Below the pieces are notes generated by a model. That model was not told the origin of the DNA, did not search any database, and saw only the letters and a program-made list of their open reading frames with translations. Positions 27,632 to 37,900 of a stretch of DNA of 64,000 bases are shown one piece after another. Within the stretch, counting starts at the first letter, position 1. The number at the start of each line of letters is the position of its first letter. The stretch comes from an uncultured Carboxylicivirga sp. (GTDB lineage: Bacteria > Bacteroidota > Bacteroidia > Bacteroidales > Marinilabiliaceae). The translations under genes were made by a program, and so were the position numbers. The stretch spans positions 4,216,001 to 4,280,000 of the forward strand of contig NZ_OY771430.1 of assembly GCF_963674565.1 (NCBI RefSeq), read 5' to 3'.

Positions 27632-29248
27632 TTATTGTTTTATGACTTTTTGAACATTTTGTCCATGACTCGTAACTACTTTGATGATGTATATTCCACT
27701 TTCTAGTTTTGCTCCATCAATAGAATTTACACCTGAGTTAATTGGCTTCTCAATAACTTTGGCTCCTGCTAAATTATAAACAATTACTTTTCCTGAATAT
27801 GCCGATTGCACAGCTACATTGTTTTTAAATGCTGTAGGATAGATTTTTATTCCTTCTTTGGCTAATAAATCAAGGTTGGTAGCAGTATAATCATATACTT
27901 CGCGCATATAATTCACATACATTTCACTATCTCCATCCCAATTCTGATAAATCTTTTCTAATACCTTAGGAGTAGCACCTTCATAGGTAATGATAGTTTT
28001 ATTACCATATATCTGTACCCAACCCGTACCATCATTTGTTTTATTAAAACTCTCAATTTCTGCACCATAAGCATCAAATATTATTTCATCATGAGATCCG
28101 CTTAAAATATTTCCAGACTCATCATATGAAGCATAAAAGTAACGCCAATAATTTGTATTATCACGGTATTCACTAGTAACATACCAATTTCCGGCTATAT
28201 ACTCTTCATCTATATAATTATCATAGCCTCCGTCATAATTTGTTTCGCGTGACATAAGATCCCAGCTACTTCCATTCCATCCTGAATAGGTTTCAGAATA
28301 TATTGGAGGAATGCCGGTGCCCACATAACCATGCAAATCACCATCAATCTTTTCAGAATTCTCAAATTCAGTTCCTGTCCACATCTGTATAATAGCTGTT
28401 TGAAGATAACTTCCATGTGTAAAATCATCTGGGTTCCAAATGGCCCAAACCACACTTGTATATCTTCCCATCAGGGTTTCAATACCTCCGTCTACTTCGT
28501 AAACATTGGCTTCTATTAATACATCCTGAGCATCGTACACATAAACATATTTCATTGATGCTGAAATTCCACTTTCAAATTCAACACTATATTCCACTCT
28601 TCCCTGGGCGTCATAATAGTAATCTGAGGAATATTCAAGAACCCATGCACCACCAACCCTATCGTAGTATTTCTCGCTAATTAAACGGTTCAGCCCGTCT
28701 CTAACATATTCGTCCTTCCATCCCCAGTCTTCCTCCCAAGACATTGTACTGGAATTGTAATGCGAAGAGATAACGGATATTTGTTCGCCATTGTCGTATT
28801 CATAAACATTTCGGTAACCCCAATCTAAAACCCAGGTACTACCGTTCCAACTATACCAACTATTCTCGGTCTCATTCCCTTCCGAGTCGTAAATATATCG
28901 TTGTTCATTGGAGTTTACCCACATGGAACCATCCCAGTATTGGTTAGTAATACTTTCAACCTGTCCACTAACGTTATAGGTATAAGTCATTTTATTATAG
29001 TCATCATAACTGGTTTCAAGCTGACCCTCTCCATTATAAGTGAAGGTATAAACCGAAGGGTTGACCCAGTTGGTCCCGTTCCAGTCATAGGTAGTCATAC
29101 CCATTGGATTCTCGGTAGCAGTTGCTGCCTTTAATGTTGCTGATACTTTAAGCTTTGTGTGATGACGCTTTTCTTTTTTTAATGGATTTTCTGCAATAAC
29201 GATTGACACCATTAAAACGAATAAAAACAACGTAAAAGTTCTTTTCAT
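27632..29248 (-). CDS. T9SS-exported YD-like repeat protein (paralogue 2)
   Basis: 538 residues with a signal peptide (1-19, ending IVIAENP). It has the same plan as its downstream neighbour: repeated W-G-W-V and YxYxxxG units (TYDWNGTNWVNPSVYTFTYN, YIYDSEGNETENSWYSWNG, YYYDAQGRVEYS), then a type A T9SS sorting domain (IKIYPTAFKNNVAVQS, KVIVYNLAGAKV, SGIYIIKVVTSHG). The two genes are co-directional but separated by 158 bases and a strong terminator, so they are independently transcribed. They arose by tandem duplication and have diverged. Likely a surface-exposed protein; ligand or activity unknown. Confidence 0.87.
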   Translation of the reverse strand: MKRTFTLFLFVLMVSIVIAENPLKKEKRHHTKLKVSATLKAATATENPMGMTTYDWNGTNWVNPSVYTFTYNGEGQLETSYDDYNKMTYTYNVSGQVESITNQYWDGSMWVNSNEQRYIYDSEGNETENSWYSWNGSTWVLDWGYRNVYEYDNGEQISVISSHYNSSTMSWEEDWGWKDEYVRDGLNRLISEKYYDRVGGAWVLEYSSDYYYDAQGRVEYSVEFESGISASMKYVYVYDAQDVLIEANVYEVDGGIETLMGRYTSVVWAIWNPDDFTHGSYLQTAIIQMWTGTEFENSEKIDGDLHGYVGTGIPPIYSETYSGWNGSSWDLMSRETNYDGGYDNYIDEEYIAGNWYVTSEYRDNTNYWRYFYASYDESGNILSGSHDEIIFDAYGAEIESFNKTNDGTGWVQIYGNKTIITYEGATPKVLEKIYQNWDGDSEMYVNYMREVYDYTATNLDLLAKEGIKIYPTAFKNNVAVQSAYSGKVIVYNLAGAKVIEKPINSGVNSIDGAKLESGIYIIKVVTSHGQNVQKVIKQ

Positions 29249-29425
29249 AATCGGAAAGTTTAAATTAATAATGTGATAATTGTAACCCGCTTTGTATAAT
29301 ATAACACTTTTCAGAAATAAAAGATAGAGTTATCCTTTACTATTTGATGAATAATCTTGATTTAACATTTACTGGCTTAATTGTAAAGAGTTGAGCTGAA
29401 AGTTCGGAGATAATCAAAAATCAAC

Positions 29426-29433
29426 TATTTTTG
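29426..29433 (+). promoter_or_regulatory. -7 promoter element for glyS
   Basis: TATTTTTG matches TAnnTTTG, 30 bases ahead of the glyS ATG. Confidence 0.45.
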
Positions 29434-29463
29434 CATTTTTGCTAAAAAACACAATAAAGACAT

Positions 29464-31017
29464 ATGGCTCAAGAAGACGTTTTTAAAAAACTGGTTGCAC
29501 ATTGTAAAGAATACGGATTTGTTTTTCAATCCAGTGAAGTGTATGATGGATTAGGGGCGGTATACGATTACGGCCAGAACGGTGTTGAATTAAAGAATAA
29601 CATCAAAAAATACTGGTGGGACTCAATGGTACTTTTACACGAAAATGTAGTAGGTATTGATGCTTCCATTTTTATGCACCCTACAACCTGGAAAGCTTCA
29701 GGACACGTGGATGCATTCAACGATCCTTTGATTGACAATAAAGACAGTAAAAAACGTTATCGCGCTGATGTTTTAATTGAAGATCTGATTCAGAAGTTTG
29801 AAGAAAAAATTAATAAAGAAGTTGAAAAAGCAAAAAAACGCTTCGGCGATTCTTTTGATGAGAAGCAATTTCTTGAAACAAATCCACGGGTTTTAGCCAA
29901 TCAGGAAAAAATCAATGAAGTCCATGGGCGTTTTGCCAAGGCTCTTAACGATAATGATCTGGAAGAACTTCGTCAGATAATTATTGACTACGAAATAGCC
30001 TGTCCTATCTCAGGTACAAAAAACTGGACCGATGTTCGTCAGTTTAATCTGATGTTCTCAACTGAAATGGGATCAACAGCCGATGGGGCACAAAAAATAT
30101 ATTTACGTCCTGAAACTGCTCAGGGTATTTTTGTGAATTACCTGAACGTACAAAAAACAGGTCGTATGAAACTTCCGTTTGGTATTGCCCAAATTGGTAA
30201 AGCTTTCCGAAATGAGATTGTTGCCCGTCAGTTCATCTTCCGCATGCGCGAGTTCGAACAAATGGAAATGCAATTCTTCGTTCGTCCGGGTGAAGAAATG
30301 AAATGGTTCGAATTTTGGAAAGAAGCTCGTATGAAGTGGCACAAATCATTGGGAATGGGCGATGAAAAATATCGTTTCCACGATCACGATAAACTGGCTC
30401 ACTATGCTAATGCTGCTACTGATGTTGAGTTTAAGATGCCTTTCGGATTTAAAGAAGTAGAAGGCATTCACTCTCGTACCGACTTTGACTTATCGCAACA
30501 CCAGGAGTATTCAGGTAAAAAGATTCAATATTTCGATCCTGAATTAAACAAAAGCTATGTACCTTATGTAGTTGAGACTTCGATTGGAGTTGACCGTATG
30601 TTCCTGAGTATTATGGCGGGTGCATACAACGAAGAAGAAGTGGAAGGAAAAGATGGTAAAAAAGAAACCCGTGTGGTTCTGAATCTTCCTCCGGTTTTGG
30701 CTCCTGTTAAATTAGCTGTAATGCCATTGGTTAAAAAAGATGGACTGCCAGAAAAAGCGCGTGCAATCATTGACGATCTGAAATTTGATTTCAACTGCCA
30801 GTACGATGAAAAAGATAGTATTGGTAAGCGTTACCGCCGTCAGGATGCCATTGGTACTCCTTACTGTGTGACTGTAGATCACCAATCACTGGAGGACGAT
30901 ACTGTTACCATCCGCTACCGCGATACCATGGAACAGGAACGTGTTAAAATTTCAGAACTTCGCGGTATTATTGCCGAAAAAGTAAGTATGAAAGAACTAT
31001 TCAAGAAACTTGCATAA
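29464..31017 (+). CDS. glyS: Glycine--tRNA ligase (archaeal/eukaryotic alpha2 type)
   Basis: 517 residues, single-chain class II synthetase. The N-terminus VFKKLVAHCKEYGFVFQSSEVYDGLGAVYDYG is the usual opening; motif 2 is near FRNEIVARQFIFRMREFEQMEMQFF and motif 3 near ETSIGVDRMFLSIMAG. The C-terminal anticodon-binding domain contains LAPVKLAVMPLVKK and GKRYRRQDAIGTPYCVTVD. It charges tRNA-Gly in the cytoplasm. Bacteroidota use this homodimeric form instead of the alpha/beta GlyQ-GlyS pair. It is a single-gene unit bounded by a -7 element and a terminator. Confidence 0.97.
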   Translation: MAQEDVFKKLVAHCKEYGFVFQSSEVYDGLGAVYDYGQNGVELKNNIKKYWWDSMVLLHENVVGIDASIFMHPTTWKASGHVDAFNDPLIDNKDSKKRYRADVLIEDLIQKFEEKINKEVEKAKKRFGDSFDEKQFLETNPRVLANQEKINEVHGRFAKALNDNDLEELRQIIIDYEIACPISGTKNWTDVRQFNLMFSTEMGSTADGAQKIYLRPETAQGIFVNYLNVQKTGRMKLPFGIAQIGKAFRNEIVARQFIFRMREFEQMEMQFFVRPGEEMKWFEFWKEARMKWHKSLGMGDEKYRFHDHDKLAHYANAATDVEFKMPFGFKEVEGIHSRTDFDLSQHQEYSGKKIQYFDPELNKSYVPYVVETSIGVDRMFLSIMAGAYNEEEVEGKDGKKETRVVLNLPPVLAPVKLAVMPLVKKDGLPEKARAIIDDLKFDFNCQYDEKDSIGKRYRRQDAIGTPYCVTVDHQSLEDDTVTIRYRDTMEQERVKISELRGIIAEKVSMKELFKKLA

Positions 31018-31060
31018 ATTCTGATTTCTAAAAGAAAATACACCTTTAAGCATATAACTA

Positions 31061-31091
31061 CCCGCTGATTTAGATTAGCGGGTTTTTGTTT
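31061..31091 (+). terminator. Rho-independent terminator of glyS
   Basis: CCCGCT-GATTTAGATT-AGCGGG followed by TTTTTGTTTT, 44 bases after the glyS stop codon. Confidence 0.75.
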
Positions 31092-31168
31092 TAGATCAAC
31101 TGAAATACTTATACTCTTTTTGTTTACAATTAGTATGTGTATTTTCACGTCAAATAAAAAATAAAATC

Positions 31169-33667
31169 ATGATTGACAGAATAAAAGCCCTACTACCCTA
31201 CTTAGGTGCCATTCTTATTTTCATTGTTCTTAGCGTATCTTATTTTACACCCATACTGGAAGGTAAAAAATTACCTCAACTTGATAACTCACATGCCATT
31301 GGCATGTCGAAGGAACTGGTTGATTTTGAAAAGCAAACCGGAGAAAAATCAATGTGGACCAATTCCATGTTTGGTGGAATGCCAGCTTATCAGATCAGAG
31401 GTGACTCTTCAAAAAACCTTTTTAGTTACCTGAATCGTTTCTCACGATTAAACTTGCCTTACGAAACGGTTGCTATTGTATTTCTGTATATGCTGGGCTT
31501 TTATCTTTTATTGTTAAGCCTTCGTATCGACAAATGGCTGAGCATTGTAGGCGCCATTGCTTTTGCTTTTGGGTCATACAACCTCATCATAATTATTGCA
31601 GGACATATTACCAAAACATATGCCATCGCTTTGATGGCGCCTGTGGTTGCAGGTATTCTATATGCCTATAATTGGAACAAATGGCTGGGTGGTTTAATTA
31701 CCACAGTAGCTCTCGGTATGGAAATAGCCTACAATCATGTGCAGATAACATACTACCTTGCCTTGATGGTGCTGGTCATCATCGTAGCAAAGCTAATTTA
31801 TGCCATCAGAGAAAAAGCCCTGAAAGCATTTACTCAAACTTCAGCTGTTCTGGGTTTAGCGGCCATACTGGCTATATTGCCCAATATCACAAACCTGATT
31901 ACAACCTACGAATACGGTAAAGAATCCATCAGAGGAGCTTCTGAGTTAAGTGCCAAAGATGGTGAGAAAGAGCATTCAGGTTTGGATATTGACTATGCTT
32001 TTGGCTGGAGCTATGGGCTTCACGAAACCCTTACTTTAATGATTCCAAACATTGTAGGTGGTGCGTCAGAACCTTTGGCTGCCAACAAAGGTGCCATGGA
32101 AAATGTAGACAACCGGTTGAAAGAATATGTTGGTCAATCAAGCCAATACTGGGGTGGTCGGGTATTTACAAGTGGGCCGGTTTATGCTGGAGCACTTATT
32201 TGCTTCTTATTCTTTATCGGGGCATTTTATTACAAAGGAAAAGAGAGGTGGTGGCTGATTGCTGCAACTATTTTATCAATTATGCTGGCCTGGGGAAACA
32301 ATTTTGAAACATTTAACCATTTCATGTTCTATAATTTCCCGCTTTACAATAAATTCAGAACTGTTGAAATGGCATTGGTAATTGCATCATTTACTATGCC
32401 TGTTCTGGGATTTCTGGGATTAAAAACGGTTATAGAAAAGCCGGAATTAATTAAACAGGATAGCAAATGGTTTTTGATTGCCTTTGGATTAACCGGAGGT
32501 GTCAGTTTACTTTTTGCTTTGATTCCGGGTATTTTTGGTATCTATAATTTTCTCAGTCTTCAGGAAGCCGATGCTATTTCTGCTCAAATTAAGCAAGGTG
32601 GAGACCAGGCGATGATGTATAAATTGTTGCAGGATAATCTTATTGCAGCACGTCAGTATTTAATGACTTCTGATGCCTGGAGATCGTTTATTTTTATTCT
32701 TATTGGTTCAGCATCTTTGTGGCTTTATTCACAAAACAAACTGGCCTCTCGTTACATTATCTGGGGATTTGCTATTCTTATCTTCATTGATTTATGGGGA
32801 GTTGATAAGCGTTACTTAAACAACGATAAATTCGAATCCAAGACCAAAGCAAAAGAAGAATTTGCCAAGTCAAAAGCCGATGAAGCCATTTTAAAAGATC
32901 AGGATGTGTATTATCGTGTATTTCCAATCTATCGCGATCCATTTAAGGATGGTTTTACTCCGTATTGGCACAAATCTGTTGGAGGTTTCCACGGAGCCAA
33001 ATTACGCCGTTATCAGGACTTATATGACCGATATATCTATAACAACTGGCAAACGTTGATGCAAACCTTGCAAAAGGCACAAACCATTGGTGAATTGGAA
33101 GAGGAGTTGGAAAATATGCCAATCCTGAATATGATGAATACCAAGTATATCATTTATAATCCGGGAGCTGCACCTGTTTTTAATCCATCATACATGGGTA
33201 ATGCATGGTTTGTGAATAAAGTAAAAATAGTAGCCAATGCTGATGAAGAAATTGCTGCAATTGGCGGGGTTAATCTGCATTCTACAGCTGTGGTTGATGA
33301 ACGTTTTGCAGATCAGGTGAAAGGCTATTCAGTTGATTCTATTCAGGGCAGCATTAATCTTATGAGTTATGCACCTAATAAATTGATTTTTGAAACAAAC
33401 ACACCACAAAATCAGATTGCTGTTTTTAGTGATGTTTATTACGATAAAGGATGGAATGCATATATCGACGGTAATAAAGTTGACCATTTCAGAACCAATT
33501 ACGTGCTGCGAGGTTTAATGATTCCGGAAGGAAGCCATACTGTTGAGTTTAAATTCGAACCAAAAAGTTTTTATACCGGTCAATGGTTAGCAGCTATTAG
33601 TTCAATTCTTATTTTGTTATTAATTGCCGGGGCAGGATTCTGGATTTGGAAGAATAAAAAAGCTTAA
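31169..33667 (+). CDS. YfhO family multi-pass membrane protein
   Basis: 832 residues with roughly a dozen hydrophobic helices, the first at 9-27 and the last at 808-826. N-terminal features DNSHAIGMSKELVDFEKQTG and MWTNSMFGGMPAYQIRG, and the C-terminal periplasmic part with SDVYYDKGWNAYIDG and GLMIPEGSHTVEFKFEP, are typical of the YfhO family. YfhO in Firmicutes is involved in glycosylation of lipoteichoic acids (GT-C-like fold). In Bacteroidota the acceptor is unknown but a role in cell-surface glycan transfer is a reasonable inference. Single-gene unit between two terminators. Confidence 0.92.
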   Translation: MIDRIKALLPYLGAILIFIVLSVSYFTPILEGKKLPQLDNSHAIGMSKELVDFEKQTGEKSMWTNSMFGGMPAYQIRGDSSKNLFSYLNRFSRLNLPYETVAIVFLYMLGFYLLLLSLRIDKWLSIVGAIAFAFGSYNLIIIIAGHITKTYAIALMAPVVAGILYAYNWNKWLGGLITTVALGMEIAYNHVQITYYLALMVLVIIVAKLIYAIREKALKAFTQTSAVLGLAAILAILPNITNLITTYEYGKESIRGASELSAKDGEKEHSGLDIDYAFGWSYGLHETLTLMIPNIVGGASEPLAANKGAMENVDNRLKEYVGQSSQYWGGRVFTSGPVYAGALICFLFFIGAFYYKGKERWWLIAATILSIMLAWGNNFETFNHFMFYNFPLYNKFRTVEMALVIASFTMPVLGFLGLKTVIEKPELIKQDSKWFLIAFGLTGGVSLLFALIPGIFGIYNFLSLQEADAISAQIKQGGDQAMMYKLLQDNLIAARQYLMTSDAWRSFIFILIGSASLWLYSQNKLASRYIIWGFAILIFIDLWGVDKRYLNNDKFESKTKAKEEFAKSKADEAILKDQDVYYRVFPIYRDPFKDGFTPYWHKSVGGFHGAKLRRYQDLYDRYIYNNWQTLMQTLQKAQTIGELEEELENMPILNMMNTKYIIYNPGAAPVFNPSYMGNAWFVNKVKIVANADEEIAAIGGVNLHSTAVVDERFADQVKGYSVDSIQGSINLMSYAPNKLIFETNTPQNQIAVFSDVYYDKGWNAYIDGNKVDHFRTNYVLRGLMIPEGSHTVEFKFEPKSFYTGQWLAAISSILILLLIAGAGFWIWKNKKA

Positions 33668-33685
33668 TCTGAAAGATAATTATAT

Positions 33686-33718
33686 AAAGCTGCTTCCTCA
33701 ACCGGAGCAGCTTTTTTT
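33686..33718 (+). terminator. Rho-independent terminator of the YfhO gene
   Basis: AAAGCTGCT / AGCAGCTTT stem with a short internal bulge and a run of seven T residues, 18 bases after the stop codon. A convergent gene ends immediately downstream. Confidence 0.8.
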
Positions 33719-33724
33719 ATATTA

Positions 33725-34522
33725 TCAATCCATAAATTCAACAAAATCACCAACTCTAACAATTCCTTTTGTCTTATGTAGCAAATTCATCCCAAACATC
33801 ACTTTTCCTCTTTGTAACCGATAGGTTGATAAGGTTTTTAAAGGTTCGGTACTTTTTTCAGCCGTATCTCTGTTGATTGTAGTAATTACGCAGCGTGAAC
33901 AGGGTTTCACTCCCTCAAAAAGAGCTTCTCCAATTTTCCACCTGCCCTTCCTATCTTCAGTATGAGGTTCCCCTCCTGAAATCACCAGATTAGGCCTGAA
34001 GCGCTCCATTTCAACACTGGTATCCAATTTTGAATTTAGTAAATCAAGTGATTCTTCGCTAATCATTAAAACTGGATAACCATCACTGAAAGCTGTTTGT
34101 GAACCTTCAGGCGCATATCTTGTATCCACCTTCCTAATTGCATCATCAGGCATCATTACCAAATGTACCTGATGCTCAAATATTTTACTTAATTCCTTGT
34201 CGATGTTTTCATCAACTATCCGGGCTTTAACAACATCGCTCCAGACTTTGACATCCATCGTTCGTTCACTAACGGGTTGAAACGGAACATGTAAACTCCA
34301 GTCAGGTAATCGACGTTTTTTTATTTCAAGGCCATTTTCTTTTAATTCAACTACAAAGAAGCACATATGTGCATTTTGCCTCTGGGTAACAAAATTACCT
34401 TCTGTATCAACCACCATCCAGCGTCTATCATATTTTAATCCAAAATCATCCAGTTCGCACTGTTGCATGCGAACGCCTCCCATCGACTTTATAGGATAAA
34501 CAGTAATCTGAGTCAAGTACAT
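33725..34522 (-). CDS. MOSC domain protein (mARC/YcbX-like, no ferredoxin domain)
   Basis: 265 residues. The MOSC N-terminal beta-barrel (LTQITVYPIKSMGGVRMQQC, then DRRWMVVDTEGNFVTQRQ) precedes the MOSC domain, in which the conserved cysteine region KPCSRCVITTINRDTA should bind the molybdenum cofactor. The length stops at the MOSC domain, so the C-terminal 2Fe-2S domain of YcbX is absent, as in the mARC enzymes. It likely reduces N-hydroxylated compounds, with electrons from a separate protein. A molybdate transporter is encoded about 9 kb away, which would supply the cofactor metal. Confidence 0.92.
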   Translation of the reverse strand: MYLTQITVYPIKSMGGVRMQQCELDDFGLKYDRRWMVVDTEGNFVTQRQNAHMCFFVVELKENGLEIKKRRLPDWSLHVPFQPVSERTMDVKVWSDVVKARIVDENIDKELSKIFEHQVHLVMMPDDAIRKVDTRYAPEGSQTAFSDGYPVLMISEESLDLLNSKLDTSVEMERFRPNLVISGGEPHTEDRKGRWKIGEALFEGVKPCSRCVITTINRDTAEKSTEPLKTLSTYRLQRGKVMFGMNLLHKTKGIVRVGDFVEFMD

Positions 34523-34544
34523 TTTGGGTATATTTTTGATTATA

Positions 34545-34664
34545 CTATTTGATAATCAAAAGTAACAAAACTACGATTATTACAACAACCTGATAGGTTA
34601 TAAAGTAATGTGGAAACTTGAGTCTTCGTCTGACTAGTTTAATAGGTACACGTTGTTCATTCAT
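34545..34664 (-). CDS. Candidate small membrane protein upstream of the MOSC gene
   Basis: A 39-residue ORF with an ATG start: a basic N-terminus (NEQRVPIKLVRRRLKFPHY) followed by a hydrophobic helix (YQVVVIIVVLLLLIIK). The charge pattern fits an N-in single-pass inner-membrane peptide. It ends 22 bases before the MOSC gene in the same direction and may share its transcript. No homologue is recognised; support is topology and a clean reading frame only. Confidence 0.4.
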   Translation of the reverse strand: MNEQRVPIKLVRRRLKFPHYFITYQVVVIIVVLLLLIIK

Positions 34665-34943
34665 TATTTTGTGGATTAAGGTTTAGTAAAGATAATATTT
34701 GACACGTTAATGACAATAATATTTAAAAACGAACTTTTTTTAAAATTTCTATTTAACCATATAGATTTGATAAACAATAGCAAAAACAGCACCAAATAAA
34801 CATTCTATATTGATTAATGTGCTTATTTAAATTCATTTTATACTAATTACCATATCTCCACAGGATTACCTAAACTTGAGAGTTTGTAATTTAACTATAA
34901 TTTTATACTTTCATTTATTAAAATCAAGCCTTAATCCACTTTT

Positions 34944-37900
34944 ATGAAACGAATTATACTTTTCATTGGTCTGTTTATAGCATTAGCAAATTTAACGGGT
35001 CAGGAATTCTCAGGGTCTGCTGCGAATTCAATTGTTGCAGGTAGTACTCATTTAAAAATAGATGAAGAAAGTAAATTAATTGAATATATCGAATTCAATA
35101 CTAACATTTTAAAATCGACAGCCAATGACCATTTAAGCACCTTAACGCAAGCGCTTAACCTTGGTGAAAAATATAAACTAAAGGAGGTTGCCACAAACCA
35201 GGATTCAAAAGGTGAGATTCATATTAAAAATCAACTGTATTATAATAACATTCCGGTTGAAGGGATGTATTTTCTTTCACACTTCTCAAGCGGCATTTTA
35301 AAAAGTGCCAATGGAAAAATTGTAAACCAGGATTATGGCCAAGTCCGGAATTATATTAATGAATCAAATGCCATTGAAAAAGCAATAGCAAGTACACCTT
35401 CCAAGGAGTATCTATGGACTAAAAATAAAACTCTTTATCCATCTGCAGAACTGGTTTACCTGCCTGTTAACAACCAATTGTATTTATGCTATAAAGTTGA
35501 TGTTTATTCACTTGCTCCGTTAAGTCGTGAGTATGTATACATAAGCGCCGAGAATGAGCAGGTAATTAAACGGATATCAAGAATCCACAATACCGATGCA
35601 ATTGGAACAGCACAAACCCAGTACAGTGGTAATGTTAATATAACTGCCGATTACGACGGAAACTCATACACATTGGATGAAACATCCAGAGGATTAGGTA
35701 TATCAACCTTTAATCTTAACTACGGAACGAGTTATTCATCAGCAACTGCATTTACCGATGGCGACAATGTTTGGGATGTAGTTACTGATCGACCTGCATA
35801 TGATGCACATTACGGATCAGAAAAAACATATGATTATTTCTTGGCAAAATTCAACCGTAATTCTATCGATGATAATGGCTATGTTATAAACAGCTATGTA
35901 CACTACTCTTATAACTATGCAAATGCTTTTTGGGACGGCCAACGAATGACCTACGGCGATGGCGATGGAGTAGAATACTATCCGTTTACAAGCCTTGAAA
36001 TTGTTGGACATGAAATTACCCATGGATTAACCAGTTTTACGGCTGATCTGGTATATGAATATGAATCGGGTGCACTAAACGAGTCTTTTAGCGATATATT
36101 TGGCACTGCCATTGACTTTTATGCCAATCCAGGTACTGCCAACTACCTGATGGGCGAACAAAACAATGTCAACGGGATTCCATTCAGGAGTATGGAAAAT
36201 CCAAACGATTACTCTTTGCCCGACACCTACCAAGGCAATTATTGGTATACCGGATCGTACGACAATGGAGGAGTGCATTATAACTCATCGGTACAGAATT
36301 ACTGGTTTTATTTATTATGTGAAGGTGGAGACGGAACGAACGATCTCGGTCAACAGTACATAGTTCATTCAATTGGAATGGAAGCTGCTGAAGCTATTGC
36401 TTACCGTACATTAACCGTTTATCTGACACCTTATTCCGGTTATTACTCGGCCCGATACTACTCTATTTTAGCTGCAACAGATCTATACGGAGCATGTTCC
36501 AACGAAGTAATTGAAGTAACCAACGCCTGGCATGCTGTAGGTGTAGGAAATGTATTCGACGGTGCAATCAGAGCTGGATTTACAGCCTCACAAATTTATT
36601 CATGTCAGGCTCCGGTGAGCATTACTTTTGAAAACAATAGTTACCAGGCAACAAATTACGAATGGTACATTGATGATACCCTTTTCAGCACTGAAGAGAA
36701 TCCAAGTTATGAATTTACAACTGAAGGCACTTATACCATATCATTAACTGCAACTGGAAATGGCGCTTGTGTTGGAAAAGACTCTTTAGCTCAAGAAGAT
36801 TATATACTAGTAACCAATGACGGCGGTCCGGTTTCCCCGGCGGCAACACCTGGTACATTATATCCCGGATCAAGAGGAATCTTATACTTCTCCCTCGCAG
36901 AAATGTATAATTCTTCAGAAGGATCAATAATGGGGTATGAAGATTTTAGTTGTAGCAAAAGAGCCATTTTAACCGAAGGTAGTACTTATTCTATTTACAC
37001 TTATACAGCAACCTACGAAGATGTTTATGTTTGGCTGGATCTGAATGGAGACGGTGCCTTTGTTGATGCGAATGAATTAATTTACAAATCAACCAACAAT
37101 GTAAGTCACTTTGGTTCTGTGACAATTCCTCGGGGAAGTATTTACGACTCACCTATTCGACTGAGAGTTGGTTCAGAACTAGCCGGCTATTCAACCTTAA
37201 CTAATGGTGAAACCACCTCAAGGTATGGTCAGTACGAGGATTATACGGTTTTTCTTTCAGCCAACACCAATGCCCCAATTGCTGATTTTACTGTAACACC
37301 AAGTGTGGGACTTCCAGGAGAGATCATCACTTTCTCAGACAATTCTATGAATTTACCGGACGAATACAGCTGGACTTTTGAAGGGGGAAATCCTGCCACT
37401 TCAGTGGAACAGAATCCTCAATTAATTTTCAGCGAAGATGGTATCAAAACCATTTCGCTGGCCGTTACAAATAGTTATGGAACCGATACAATTACCAAAA
37501 CCTACAGTGTGGTTAACTCCATTAATATGGGTAGCCAAAACAATACCAATTTACCAAGTGGTAAACTATATGATTCGGGAGGTCCAAATGGTAATTATTC
37601 TAACAGCGAAAATTATACATTTCTTATACAGCCGGATTGTGCAAAATCTATACAACTATCGATAGAATCATTTTCAACCGAGAGCTGCTGCGATTATTTA
37701 AATATCTATGATGGTAATTCAGCATCAGCCACTTTAATTGCAGAATTAAGAGGAAACATTACCTTACCACAGGTATTCAACACAACGAATGGTGAAGTAT
37801 TCCTGTCATTTCGTTCCGATGGATCTGTAACAAGTTCAGGTTTCGAAATAACCTGGATATCCAATGAATATGGAGACGGAAATCCCGTTATTGCCGATTT

